Below, in pieces: positions 48,764 through 62,400 of a stretch of DNA of 64,000 nt. Source of the stretch: Paracyclopina nana. Taxonomy: Eukaryota; Arthropoda; Copepoda; Cyclopoida; Cyclopettidae. The position numbers and the translations under genes were made by a program. The DNA lies in assembly GCA_019096065.1 (NCBI GenBank), contig JAGUCH010000006.1, positions 5,104,001 through 5,168,000 on the forward strand, given 5' to 3'. Within the stretch, counting starts at the first letter, position 1; the number at the start of each line of letters is the position of its first letter. The notes under the pieces were generated by a model. The model had not been told where the DNA came from and ran no database searches. It saw only the letters and a list, made by a program, of their open reading frames with translations.

Positions 48764-51700
48764 ATGCCAATGATTGCCATGACTTCTGCCAATGACCACA
48801 CTGTGAACAAAATTGCACTCTACTCTGCCATTTTCGCGGGCGTTGCTTACGTTGGCTATTCGTACGTCAAAGAAAACTTTGGAAAAAAGTCGAGGCCGAG
48901 GAATCACGGTAAGCCAGTCTTTTTTCACTATATCCAGTTAGCATTGGCATACCGAGGCTGCCATTGTGAAATCCGGATAAATCGACCTCATTTCCTTCAA
49001 GTTTCGCCCTCTGTTGAAATTTGACATGTAGATAGACCTCATTATTTGCGTTATTTTTTGCGATCTGCGATTTGACGACAAAAACAACATCGAAATCTTA
49101 GAAGATGTAAAAAACAAAAACATGTTGCTCGCTATTTAACATGATAATCAAATAGGTGATGTAATACTCTTGAACATTGTCAAATTCGAAATAATGTTTA
49201 CTTTTATATATTTTAATTCCTAGGATTCACGAGCGACCGAAAGTCTTTATATTTATTATACCTTATAAAATTATGTCTTAAAAAAGGCTTTGCTTCACAT
49301 GTTTCGATGATGCCCTGCTGTTCAAAAAGCTAGAGAATGCGCCACTTTTTCAAACCAAAGTTGTATTGTCGATCCAGGTATCGAGCATTAGAAAGTCCAG
49401 ACCTTTGAGTCATGGATGGCAAAGAGGAAGATCTCTACGAAGCTGTAAGTGAAGCGCTCAAAGAAAAAGGAATCCTCGACAAACTCAGCTGCCAAGTGCG
49501 AGCTCAAGTCTTGCAAGTCTTCAGAGATCCGGAAGTGGTGAAAAAGGACCACCTGATCGTGGCTGACTCGCCCAATTTCGTCATCAACGAGCTCATCAAG
49601 GAGTATCTCGACTTCAACGGCTTCCAAAACACCGCTGACGTGCTGTCCGTGGAAAGTGGTCAGCCTTTGAATCGCGTGAGTCGGAACGACCTCGAGGCTG
49701 TCCTCAACGTGCACAGTGGTCCAAACGCCAAGCAAGTTCCTCTGCTCTACTCCATTGTGTCCAATTTGCGAAGAAGATCACCACCGCAGCAGTAATGCTA
49801 TTCGACCTATTGTTCCCTGTTTCCGTTAAAGGCCGCAAAAGGCCATTCGGCTCATCGGTAAATAACGATGGAACTTTGGTCACGATCGACTTATCAGCGT
49901 CCTCCTCACAATTGAGATCTTCCATCCTTTTTCAAGCTGCACTCACTTACTCAGCCAGCAAGACCAAAAAAGTCACCTTCGTGACCAAACATCCGTACCA
50001 GACGCTGCCATGGCCTGTTGTGGGCATGCCAAAGGCCACATTCAGGCATTTGTCTCCATTGAATTTTATATATCCCAAGTCCTATAGCGAATTCTGCCTC
50101 TTTCTCGCTGACAATGCCTTCCATGGCCAAGGAGGCCTTTTGATCGTGGATGGCCTTGAAGACTTTCTTCCTCAAACCGATTTGGAGGATTTCGACTCTG
50201 ATCAACATCTGACTAAGCTACTAGCTTTGCTTCGTCATCTCGTCGACGACCGAATATGTGATGATGTCATCGTGGCTTTGAAGAATCCCATGATTGAGAA
50301 TGAAGAAAAGCTTCTATTTTTCGCGGACGACGTTTTCTCCGAAAATGAACAAGTCATTAGCAATGGTTGTTATGCAGCCGAGTTTTCAGTACAAAACGAC
50401 CAAGAAATTGTTTTCGGCCAATTAAAGAAGCTCTCTATGTAAAATGGGAGTAATAAAAATTCCTCGTGGAGCTGTACTTGAAATACTCATTTTTCTCGCT
50501 CAAGCCTTGCAATGCAGGGACCTTTTATCTGGCGAAGCCAGGCTTAGAAAGCCTCTTTTTTTCACACCGTAACATTAGGGCCTTTTTTACTCATCCCTCT
50601 TATAACATAGAGGCCAGAAAGAATAATTATTTCTTACTCGCATGTAAATCACAGCCATATGCAAGTCTTCATATGGCCTTTCGAGCTCTGAATTGTTTAT
50701 GAGGCCTTGCATTTTGCTTATCATCGTCATCTTGCTTTTCCCAAGGTTTTGGCCTGTAAAGTCTTGATGTAAATACTACACGCACTGAAAGTCAACATGA
50801 TTACATGGCTTGTTTGCTTATGTGGCCTGGCCTTAATGCTATATAAAAATATAGCTTTCTCCTCCATCAGAACAGATCTGTTAATGCAAACAATTAGATA
50901 ATATAGGCCTTCTTCTCATTATTTATGCGGGCATCAGAACACACTAGCTTAGGAGAAAAATATTCTGCAACTAACAGTGCTATGCTTCATTGATTGATTG
51001 ATCACCTTGTCAAATCCTGCCTATTTTCTATTCTCCAGATTCTGATGGCTCTTCGCTGCTCGAGTATGAAAATCACCGCAGACGAATATTCCTGCGAAGG
51101 CTCTCCGGATCTGATGTGGCCTCGTCATTTTTGCTGGGCAATGGATCCTCGAATGGGGATCGTTCCAGACTCGTCCTGGGACCGTCGTCAGTTCAAGAGA
51201 GGATCAAAGAGCTGAACTTACGAGCGAGACACTTTGCCGAGACCATCATGGCAGTTCAACTGCACGATGCGGTTGCTCAGCCTCCCCAAAATTACAGAAG
51301 TGCCATAGGAATTTCATTCAGCCTCCAGACATCTCCAACGCACACGCCAAGGAGAATCATGGAGCCAATAGACTTTACCAATTTGGCATCCAGTAGATAT
51401 AACTCCACAGAGAATCTCACCAGTCCACCATCGTCATTGCCTCCCTTGAATTCGAGGTGAATCCCCTTGGCCTTATTACTTATACGCGTGCACTTGCACC
51501 AATGAGGTATTTACGGATTCCAATAATTCTTTATTTCTACATATTTGCAGGTGGAGGTCGTCCAGAAGATCGCTACGAGCCAGAAGTCCGGATTTTTCCA
51601 AGGAAGAAATGTACGAGTCCATGGAGGCCGAAAGTGAGAGGCTGCTCGATGAACGGGAGGCTGAATTGAGAAAAAGGCTGCAAAGCTTCGAGGAGGGCAA

Positions 51701-53854
51701 TGCAAAGTAAGTAGTAAATCTAACCTCTCAAAGCACTATCTCCTCTTTTTTCACGTGACTCAATTAAGAAAATCCCTCGTAGTTGAAATTAGGTAGCTTA
51801 CTCCTCACTTTATTGGGGAAGATATCTTCTATTACATAAATCATTCTTGAGAAAAGTTAAGAAGGTAGCTTAAAAAAATATCCATGGTATATTTTCTATT
51901 AGGAGCTGGCTTGCCTTTTCAGAAGAAAATAGATTCTCTCTTTGATCCAGGCTTTGTTGTAAGGCGCATAGGCACTTTTGTCTTTTTGAAGCACCAAACA
52001 GCTCATGTCATAGAATTGCTCAATGAAGTTGAACAATTGCTCCAAATCATAGGTGATCATAGCGGTCCTTGGATTGACCCGTTTCAAGTGATTCTCATAC
52101 ATTTTGCAAATGGATTCCATGCATTCTGAGACGGTTTCAAAGTCGCAATAAGTGCGACTTTCAGGCTCGCTATTTGTCTGGACCAAAAGGATTGTGTGAC
52201 TCATGACTTTGCCTGTGAAAAAACTAACGTTAAATTCTTTGAATTGTCTTTTATAAAAACATCCAACGTACTTGAATAGCTTGTTGAGTTGGCAAAAAAG
52301 AATTCTTGTTTTTCTCTGCTAAAACATGTGTCAGCTGCAGCTGAAATTTGCTGATTAAGACGCTGCAGGCGTTGCTCATGAGTGCGTTTTGAAAATAGCC
52401 AAATATTGTCAAAAATAGCCGAGTATCTAAAATATACACGCACTTATGTAATTTCTCTCTGTAAAAGCATTCATACTTTTTTGCGACTTTTGTATTACAT
52501 CAGGTGCTTTTTAACTACTTTCTTCCACTAACAGTACTCAAGGTCGTTTTCTATTTCAGGGTTCTCACGTTATATGAAGCAAAGAGCCTCGTGGCCTTGC
52601 TTCATGCCAAGGATTGTGAGACACTGGATCGGTCCTTAGTCACCATATCCAACTGTGCGGCCTTCACCCAAAACCAAGAAAGCCTCCGCGAGGCTGGCTG
52701 TATTTTGAGGCTCCAACACTTGGCCATTCATTCGCACACCGCAATAAAAATTGCTGCAATGAAGGCCATCGCCAACATGGCTCTAAATGTGGCCAATCAG
52801 AAAGAAATGGAGGTAAAAAAAGAGACATTCGGATTTTGGAGTACACTACACAAAAAAGTTTTTCTGAAACATGCGAGAAAGCAATTCAATTATACTGCGA
52901 CCATTTGTTAAGATGCTTCTTCATTCTTTGCAGCAAATTGTGCCACTTCTGCTGAGCCAAATCGAAAACGAAACTAATGAGTCTGAGATGGATGATGCCA
53001 AACTTACTCATCAAGTCTTGTTCACTCTCACAAATATTGCTGCTTTGGATGACTGGCATCACCATTACATTTCCTCTCTGCCAAAGTAGGACACAAAACC
53101 TTTTTTTTGTCATGAAACAGTATTTTAAACAATTATTCTTCTCTTTTCGCAGCATTCTAGATCTCGTCAATTCGTCAGATGATCTTGTCAGCATGCAAGC
53201 TCTCCGTCTTCTCATCAATTTGTCTACTAACCAGCATATGATTCAATACCTTCAGTCTGCAAATGTGAGTAATAAATTGCAAGGAACTGTGCAAGCATCA
53301 GCACATTTACTGCGTTCAGTGCATTGTTGTCATTTTGCCATCGTTGCCTCGCGAATGCTTCAAAATTAGAAATCTTTGGGGGCTTAGAAATTAACCATTC
53401 GTATTCTTTTGTAAACGTGCAAAACTCATTTTTGCTTTTAGGCTACCTCGTATTTGTGGACTCTTTTGGACCCAAACTTGTCTGAGGCCAAATTGCTGCG
53501 AGTTGTCACTCTGGTTGCCAACATTGTCAGCTCCAGCAGCCATGATCAACAATCATCCCTGAGCAGACGACAGCTGGAGGCGCCAGCTCAAGATAGTAGC
53601 ACAATTGCAGCAGCAAGTTGTGATAAGCAAGCTTCAGCATTTTTAAATGGAGCTTCACTTATGCAGCTATCACACACGTACGTGAAATCGATACTTTGTA
53701 GCATTTGAAGTGCAGTTTGATATTTGCTCATTTCTGTACTATTTGCAGGCCCTGCCAAGAGGTTGAGCAGCAACTTGCCAAAATTGCACACGGTGTGAAC
53801 AACGAGGATATTTTGCGCAAAGTCGAGATAATCCGCAATGCCATGACAGTTTGA
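48764..53854 (+). CDS. ARMC10-like mitochondrial-anchored armadillo protein hosting three nested genes
   Basis: ARMC10/ARMCX proteins sit on the mitochondrial outer membrane and affect mitochondrial transport and dynamics. Exons: 48764-48908, 51039-51456, 51551-51706, 52560-52812, 52934-53085, 53153-53264, 53442-53677, 53749-53854, giving 525 residues with every phase consistent. Exon 1 encodes a short N-terminus, one membrane span ([19 protein letters not shown], about 17-35) and a basic stop (GKKSRPR), the classic signal-anchor of this family. Residues 49-240 are low-complexity with a charged segment ([19 protein letters not shown]). Armadillo repeats fill about 240-525 ([38 protein letters not shown]). 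Joining exon 1 to 51039 skips 2.1 kb with two complete genes; the phase fit and family layout support it, but exon 1 could belong to another transcript. Intron 3 holds an antisense ERH gene. Confidence 0.75.
49412..49795 (+). CDS. FOR20/CEP20-like LisH centrosomal protein
   Basis: FOR20 (FOPNL, CEP20) is a centriolar-satellite and basal-body protein needed for ciliogenesis. A single exon encodes 127 residues. After a helical N-terminus ([20 protein letters not shown]) comes the LisH dimerisation motif ([20 protein letters not shown], about 58-77) followed by ESGQPL, all as in the family. The conserved C-terminal LLYSIV segment is present. The vertebrate tail is shorter or absent. The gene lies wholly inside intron 1 of the ARMC10-like gene on the same strand. 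Its stop TAA overlaps the start ATG of the next gene (TAATG at 49793-49797), with no poly(A) signal between. An internal GTAAGT at 49444 is donor-like but lies in conserved coding sequence. Confidence 0.85.
   Translation: MDGKEEDLYEAVSEALKEKGILDKLSCQVRAQVLQVFRDPEVVKKDHLIVADSPNFVINELIKEYLDFNGFQNTADVLSVESGQPLNRVSRNDLEAVLNVHSGPNAKQVPLLYSIVSNLRRRSPPQQ
49795..50442 (+). CDS. SWSAP1-like RecA-fold protein
   Basis: SWSAP1 pairs with SWS1 (ZSWIM7) in the Shu-type complex that promotes RAD51 filaments in homologous recombination. The 215-residue single-exon frame resembles it over the core: [13 protein letters not shown], then [27 protein letters not shown], and the Walker B strand [13 protein letters not shown] (Asp about 119). 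The Walker A glycine-lysine motif expected around 33-43 is absent; [10 protein letters not shown] stands there. The first ~30 residues show no resemblance. The ATG overlaps the stop of the FOR20-like gene. AATAAA follows at 50452. Distant ELP6-like RecA folds are the main alternative, but the HP-Y/Q-LP block and DGLEDFL favour SWSAP1. Confidence 0.65.
   Translation: MLFDLLFPVSVKGRKRPFGSSVNNDGTLVTIDLSASSSQLRSSILFQAALTYSASKTKKVTFVTKHPYQTLPWPVVGMPKATFRHLSPLNFIYPKSYSEFCLFLADNAFHGQGGLLIVDGLEDFLPQTDLEDFDSDQHLTKLLALLRHLVDDRICDDVIVALKNPMIENEEKLLFFADDVFSENEQVISNGCYAAEFSVQNDQEIVFGQLKKLSM
50452..50457 (+). terminator. Poly(A) signal of the nested FOR20-SWSAP1 unit
   Basis: AATAAA ten bases past the SWSAP1-like stop codon, inside intron 1 of the ARMC10-like host. 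Confidence 0.6.
51899..52204 (-). CDS. e(r): Enhancer of rudimentary homologue (ERH), divergent, nested
   Basis: ERH is a small nuclear protein that dimerises and works with RNA-processing and transcription factors and in pyrimidine metabolism control. The frame encodes 101 residues, near the usual 102-104. Diagnostic peptides: MSHTILLVQ at the start, [39 protein letters not shown], and [20 protein letters not shown] at the end. It lies antisense inside intron 3 of the ARMC10-like gene, with no intron in the coding region. A good acceptor (TTTTTTCACAG) ten bases before the ATG suggests a spliced leader exon upstream. Many substitutions relative to this normally very conserved family point to a fast-evolving copy; a retrocopy that stayed intact is possible. 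Confidence 0.85.
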   Translation of the reverse strand: MSHTILLVQTNSEPESRTYCDFETVSECMESICKMYENHLKRVNPRTAMITYDLEQLFNFIEQFYDMSCLVLQKDKSAYAPYNKAWIKERIYFLLKRQASS

Positions 53855-56800
53855 TTATTTTTTCGAAATCTCTAATACATATAAATGTTGGGAAAGTCCC
53901 TTGACCGCGAGGGTCACGTGCGCCTCTGTGTCAACAAAACAATCATCATTCTTAACCACGATTCTGTCAGAAGTTCGACAAGCAGTAGGCAAACATTGCA
54001 TAGCTATGCAAATATTGTTACTCTGAAGTAATTGTCGACATAAGAACAATATTTAGTTTTAAAAGGCCGATGTGTGCACAGCCATGTTGTTAAAGAGCTC
54101 TCTCCTTGCTGAAAAAAAAATAGCTCAGAAAACCGCTGAAATCTTGATAACAACATCAGTGCATGGGATAGCAACAAAATTATCAAAAAAAGCATGTCAA
54201 CTTTGACAGCTCGAAAGCACAATTTTATTTGAAGTTGCGGTATATTCACTACATTGTTATCTAGAGTCTGATACATTAGAAATGCAACTGTGGCCTGATT
54301 CTTATGCTACATTTTGTACTGATTTTGCCAGAAATAACTATTTTTGAGCGAGTATCTGCCTTTTAAGCTTTTCTTGTGGGCCGAATGTATAATTTTCCTT
54401 TAATCGTTATTTGCATCTTGCATACTACAACAATAACAATAGGAAGAGTCTGTCGAGATTCCTTTAAATAATTATAATATTTTTAGCTTCAAACTTTTAA
54501 AGCTATCTATTGATGTCTATCTTACGTCACGCAGTTCAAACCAATTCTTAGCATTGGCTTTCATCTGCAAATTTATATACATTGCTGGATTTTCGCACAA
54601 AAACTTTACCTAATTTTCTATTCATTATTAATTATGCTGACATGGCTGTGAGAGTGTACGAAAAAAGCGCCATCTAGCGGAAATGCATTTGACTTTACTC
54701 AAGACTCAGCTGACGTTAGAAATACTTGCAGAAAAGGAAAGCTGGGTGAGCGGCTAATTAGCAAAACCAATTATTTCTTACGAGACACATAACTTGACAG
54801 TTGGAAAAGCGATTGCTACGCAATATTTGAAGAACAACAAGTTGGGTCTAATTTGTAAACTGAATATGCTACTTATGAACTTATAATAGTGAATGGCTCG
54901 CTTTTAAATCGGTCATAGCCAAGTCAAAGCAGGTTTATTAGGCTACTTGGAAGCTACTAAAAATCGAAGCATTTGCATTGCAGCTAGTCTGCGTCAAACA
55001 CCTGTTGTTGCCAGATTATTACTATTTCTGTCTTGTTCTTTCACGTCGTGCTTAATTTTGACTCCATAACTGAGTGATGATGGTGTCCTCTTTCACGCTA
55101 CCCTCAATTTAACAAGTCTGTTTTGGAAAATATTCAACAAAAATCTCGGCTAATTGCTGGTATAGTTGCGCGAGCAATGAGCTCACATTTCAGATGCTCA
55201 TTTGATCCTCAGAAAAAGCGTGCCAGCGTCAAGCATATTAGATTTATCAGAGAATTCACCAAATGCCGAGACTGGCTTGAATTGCAGTGTACATTTTAAA
55301 TATACACACGGCTTGCAGCCAAGTCTGCATGATAATCCACAATTATGAAGGATGCAGAAGAAGGCTTTTTCAAAGGAATTCAGCTAAAAGAATCTGCGAA
55401 ATAAAACTTTTGAAATGCAACCATTTGGCAACTTTTTGGCAGTTCTTCAGAAATGAGAAAAACTGCTTATATAAAGGAGAAACTTTCACGGGAGTGGACT
55501 CTCCAACCAATACACACAACTTTTGTCATTTTTCATCCCTTTATTACATTATATGGCTTCCTTTTGTTGTTACAATGGAGGAACTTTGGCTTTTGTCACT
55601 GCTAAGGAGCAGGAAGCAATATAATAGTGTAATATGCAAATAGCATACTTTCTTATCATAACATAACAATGCAATTTTGCTGCTGTCCCACTTGTAAATT
55701 GGAGCAGATGCAGCAAAAAATGCGAAGATTGCTGCAGCATTTTTTGCCTCAAATAAAAACAACTCCAGTTCTGGGAATTGTGACTGTGTTTGCCTTTTTT
55801 GGACAACAAGTGCCTGGGAAAGGATGGGACTGGAGTGTAAAAAGTGCGATAAGACAATAAAAAATGAGTATTTTCATATACCAGCACGTGCTAGCCAACA
55901 TTGTCATGAGATAATTAATAATTAAAATGCAGAGATAACAGAGTTGTGGAAAATCCACTTTGTCAATGTTTCCCCATGATTTCTACAAACATGCATTTCC
56001 AACCCAGTAGTTTTTATTTTTTCCTTTTTGTCAAGCATGAAATTCACGTGCAAAAGCTCAATGTCAAATGGAAAGCACCACACTTGTAACTTGTTGCTCA
56101 TCCAGTTCCACTTCAAAGTGGATCATTTAAAAGCACCCATTTGACTCAGTCTATCTACTGTCACACTGCTAGCTATTATTATTGCTTTAGCACAAAGTTT
56201 AGTTTGACTTTTGCTGCGGTTTTTGGCAGTGTACTACAATATACAACATTTACTAAGTGAACTCGTGCTCTGAGTCTGAGTCTACCACAGAGTATACATC
56301 ATGCCCCGTTCATCTACAGTGCAGTACCTCAACACTTTTTATTTTTGGCTATTTCCTTTGATTTGCGTAAACTATGCAGTTTTTCAAATAGCATACTATT
56401 TTTAAGGAGTTTATTCTATTGCGAAATCTAAATGTTTACTTGAAAATATGCATATTTGGAGTGATGTAAAGCTCGGAATATGCGCGTAGATGAACGCGCC
56501 ACATAATTGTTATCAAAAACACTGAGTGTGTGTGTGTAAGCTCGCATCGACCGACGACCGCATAATAAGAGACCGGGTTCGAGGCCGTCCAAATCCTCTC
56601 TCATCATCATCGGCTTCCGTCATTTCAAAATCACCCTCGAAGCTGTCAAGAAGTAGTATATACATTTATTTTTTCCACGCATCATGTGAAAAAATCACCC
56701 ACTCTTCCACGCTGGCGGCAATGCGTAAGTTCATTCCTTTCTGATACTATTTGCTAAACGGGGAATTTTGCACCCACTTCATAAAAATCGTTTTCACCCC

Positions 56801-57607
56801 ATCACCAATCTTCAGTTTTGCTACGGCTGCGATCGACCCAAGTTCACACATTTTTGAGGTAAATGTCCACGAACAAAGGACACAAAAGCTCTTTTTTACG
56901 TAATTAGAAAGCTCAAGAGTGTGCGTATAATTTTGGAGGGAAACAAAGGACAAACGTTATTGAGTGTGTGCAAAATATTCATTCCAAAATGTATTTGGCA
57001 AATATACCTAATAATCCTTCATTTGAATATTTTTACAGATTCGTACAAATTTTTTGAAGCCTTTTTTTTAATCGCTGAGCAATTACTCGAGAACAATGGC
57101 CATTTTAGCTGTCATAAAAAATTGTATCATTAGACCTCCTTTCAAAACATTTACTAGCAGATAACACATGGGACCAGCTTCCTTTTAAATAGCAATCTCA
57201 ATTTGTAGACGGTCTTTTTAGAGGCTTTCTTCCCCACGTGCTCAGCCCCAGACTGATGTCTCGCTTTGTCCTCGGGCTGCTGCTGCTCTTGGAAAATTAT
57301 CAAACATTTTGTCTAGAAGTCACAGTTTTTTCATATCAAAAAACGAGGTGACTGACCTTAAGACAACAGTAAAGAGTATACACACTGTCCGTGTATAAAT
57401 TAATTATGGCATTCAAAGCAATATTTGATTCATGACTATTATGGGTAATTTTGCTAAGTTGTCCCAAAGCAATTATTTTTCCGGGTGCAAAATTCAATCG
57501 GACACTCGGTATATGTCATAAAGAGACTCCTTTCTCACCAAGAAAAATGAAAGCTCAGCTTCATTCATTCCCAGGCGAGATTTTCATGCGTAAGTTTCAC
57601 ATCTCAG
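53855..57607. other. Intergenic region before the Klf15-like gene
   Basis: No coding gene recognised in 3.7 kb. It holds a CTCF-like site (54666-54680). The Klf15-like coding exon begins at an acceptor (57606-57607), so a leader exon should lie here; a donor-like GC|GTAAGT after 56724 is one candidate. Several open frames of 60-118 codons have no family resemblance. Confidence 0.5.
54666..54680. promoter_or_regulatory. CTCF-like motif
   Basis: AGCGCCATCTAGCGG closely fits the GCGCC-CTCTAG-TGG form of the CTCF core. It stands alone in intergenic DNA about 0.8 kb past the ARMC10-like gene. Unproven. Confidence 0.35.
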
Positions 57608-57619
57608 GAATTGATTGAC

Positions 57620-59420
<1,801 letters not shown>

Positions 59421-62400
59421 TCAGTTTTCCTCGTTATCTTCGCATAATCCTGTTGCTCATTCCCCATACTGTTTTGACTTCGTTTGGCCACTTTGATTTT
59501 TTTATAAAGCATTTAATGATGAACTTCCTATGCTAGACTATGTATTTGATGCTGTTGTGTACTATAGAGAGAAAACATACTGTACTAAGCTGGTGCAGTC
59601 CGCTGCACCAAACTCCAAAGGTCTTCTGTGATGTGTAATTAAAAAAGCAATAATCTTAGAGCTGGATCCAAATCTGTGCAATACCCTATTATTAGGTGTG
59701 GTATATTTGAGAAAACCCACAGATTTCTCCATGTTTAGAGCATACTAGTTTTCAGAGCAAACCTGAATTAGAACTTTCCAACATTGAGAAATCTGAAATT
59801 CGACTGAAATAGAAGTATAATTTTTGTACATAGAAGTACATAGAAAAAATAAAAAAGAAAACATATTTCTGAGAAAATTCAGCTTCCAAGACCAAAGAGA
59901 GATATAAATTATTTTTGGCATTAACTAGTTAGTGTCAATTCTAAGAGAGTAAAATTCTAGTTAGCAAATGCTGGAAGGCAAAGATCTAATAATGATATAT
60001 AGAATTTTTGATCCATTTTTTCACGCACTAAAAAAAAGAGAGAATATTTTCCTATTACGTGGTATATGTAAAAATGAACCCTCCGAAACTGCAGAAATGC
60101 TGTACATAGCTTCATTCCCTGATAACAATTCCATACTCTATCCATTCCTGTTATTAACCTTTTGTACATTAGTGTTTGTACTATTTTTGTAATAAATACA
60201 TTGGTACGATACTCGGTGAAATATGTTTCCTTCGCGCCTTTTATTTGTTCCATACAAAGAAATATTGTCAGAAAGAGAGAAATGATCCCGATAATGCAGT
60301 ATCCTGAGTCCACCAAGGAGAGGCTTTCTAATTTAAAAAAAATACAACTGAACAGTCCTATACCTACTTTTGCATTATTGCGCAAAGCTAAAAATCTAGC
60401 TGAATTGTTAATGATCGCAATGAAAAAGAATAGTATCTTTGTATTGCATTAAGGGGATCTAAGCTGGTAATGTAAGAACATTCCTTCATTGCTTCGCTGA
60501 TGGTGTATACCATTTGGTCAAAATGACACAGTGCAGATGCCTTAAGAAGAATTGATGCAGCAGCAATAGCAGAACTTGCTACAAAAACCAATTTGTGGGC
60601 GTGGTCGCGTAAATAATGTGATTGCTAGCGCGAAAACTGAATCCCCATAAACCTATTGGGTAACGTAGTTGTTTCTGTATCCAAGAATACTGACTAGTTT
60701 TGCGCAGGCCTTTCTGATGAATTTGTGAATAGTTGAGTGAAAGGTGGCAATCAAAACTTTTGACAATTGATGACCCAGCTGAATATTTTTTTTCTGCATT
60801 TGGAGCTTTCCCTTATTTCATTCATCATATATATTTGCATCAGAAATTCAAAACTAATGGCTTGTGCACTTTTGCAACCCAAACAGAAGCGACATAGCTG
60901 CATTAAGTTTACCACACTGGTACTGGCCCAGAAGGGCCATTATGCAATTGTGCCCAACTCACTCAACTGAAAATTCTAGTTAGATTTTCCCCAAATCCCC
61001 TCAAAAAGGCAAAAATGTGAAAACAACAATTTATGCTTTACAAAAAAGGTCTCTAGGTTTTTTCCATAAAAAAGACCGCAATGCAATCAAACATCTTGAT
61101 TGCTATGCGTAAATCTGCGAAATGACCGCAATTTAGAAAGCCATCTGATTAGGGAAAGCCTCAAAAATAAAAAAGCCAGAGAATTGCTCATTGAGGCTTC
61201 CTTATTAATGACATAATATACTCCCCAATAAAAGCACCATTATCTCATGGTCAAGCACTTGAGCTGTCACTTCAAGATCAATTAAGTTGTGGCAAAATAG
61301 TCTGGACATGAAAGTCTTGATGGTGGCTAACAACTTTAAAGACACAGTGGCCCAAATAATGACTTGGCCATCATCATTTTGAGGGCTAAGGTGGAGCTCA
61401 TCATCATTATTTGGTGAGGAGGAGGAGCGAGCAGCAACTTTTCAGGCTCTCAGCCGTTCAATTCTTGTTTGTGGGGCTGCAGTAGAAAATTCCCTGAGCT
61501 TTTTGAAAGCCTTTGAAGTGCGCACCACACTTTGCTACTACACTGTAAAGATTGCGAAATGGGGGAAACCACAACGGGCCACGCTCACGCCGAAAAAGCC
61601 CTGCATAATTATGATTGCTTTTGAATTTACGAATTTGTTGAACAAAGAGAAAGCTTTCGGTTGAGGGCCAATCGCAACTAATGATATGTCAAGATTTTTG
61701 AAACGCGAGGCTGAATTATGGCCTGGAAAAAGCAATATGCCAGCTACATGTCGCAGAAATGCAGCTTTTCACAGGACTTCATTTTTCTTGGCTTGGATCG
61801 TACGTACATATATGCATATAGTCTGTGCTTCCCTCGGTGACACATCAATCTTGTTGGAAGTAGGAACTGAATGAAGAGGCTATTTGCTCTCACAAAATTC
61901 TTGAGCAAAGCTGATGTCAAAAGGTACAAAATATCAAGCCTGTGGCTGTCACCATTCCAATATGCATCCATCTTGGGTGCAAAGCAAGGCCAAAAAAGTG
62001 AAAGCATTTCATGCGCTGCATCCAATCACGTTTAGAAAAAGGACCAACGTGGGCGTGATAAGGGCTTTTTCTATTGTTTGCAGCCCTAATGCAGATATAA
62101 AGTTATTCTACAAGGAGTAGATTTTCCAACTAGTGCAACGAGAGTAGTGAAAGCTTTCTTAGTGGAGAGCAGCTGCATCATTTCCAAAATATATGGTCTT
62201 CTAGAAAAACTCATTAGCTGGTCAGTCCTAAACCTATTTCCCCCTTGCTGCTGCTTAAGGCGCCCATAGACATTATTGCAACGCATTGTTTGCTTCAAAT
62301 AATGGAACAGTGAGCACTATCCTGAGATCCACAGTAGCAATGCTTCAATGCACGTTTCCCACTGAAAGAGCCTAATTCTCAAACATGGACGTACGTTGTT

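Noticed and set aside
49223..49332. Alternative second exon for the ARMC10-like gene after an acceptor at 49221-49222
   Set aside because: It joins in frame but gives only about 35 low-complexity residues and a stop. The junction to 51039 also fits and leads to the armadillo repeats.
49444..49449. GTAAGT inside the FOR20-like frame as a splice donor
   Set aside because: The frame continues through it into sequence matching the family, including the LisH motif.
56520..56600. tRNA-like GGGTTCGAGGCC stretch
   Set aside because: No matching A box, acceptor stem or anticodon arm at the right distance.
59957..60385. 142-codon minus-strand open frame
   Set aside because: AT-rich, no ATG start (opens at TTG), no family resemblance, open frames on both strands in the same place; likely chance.
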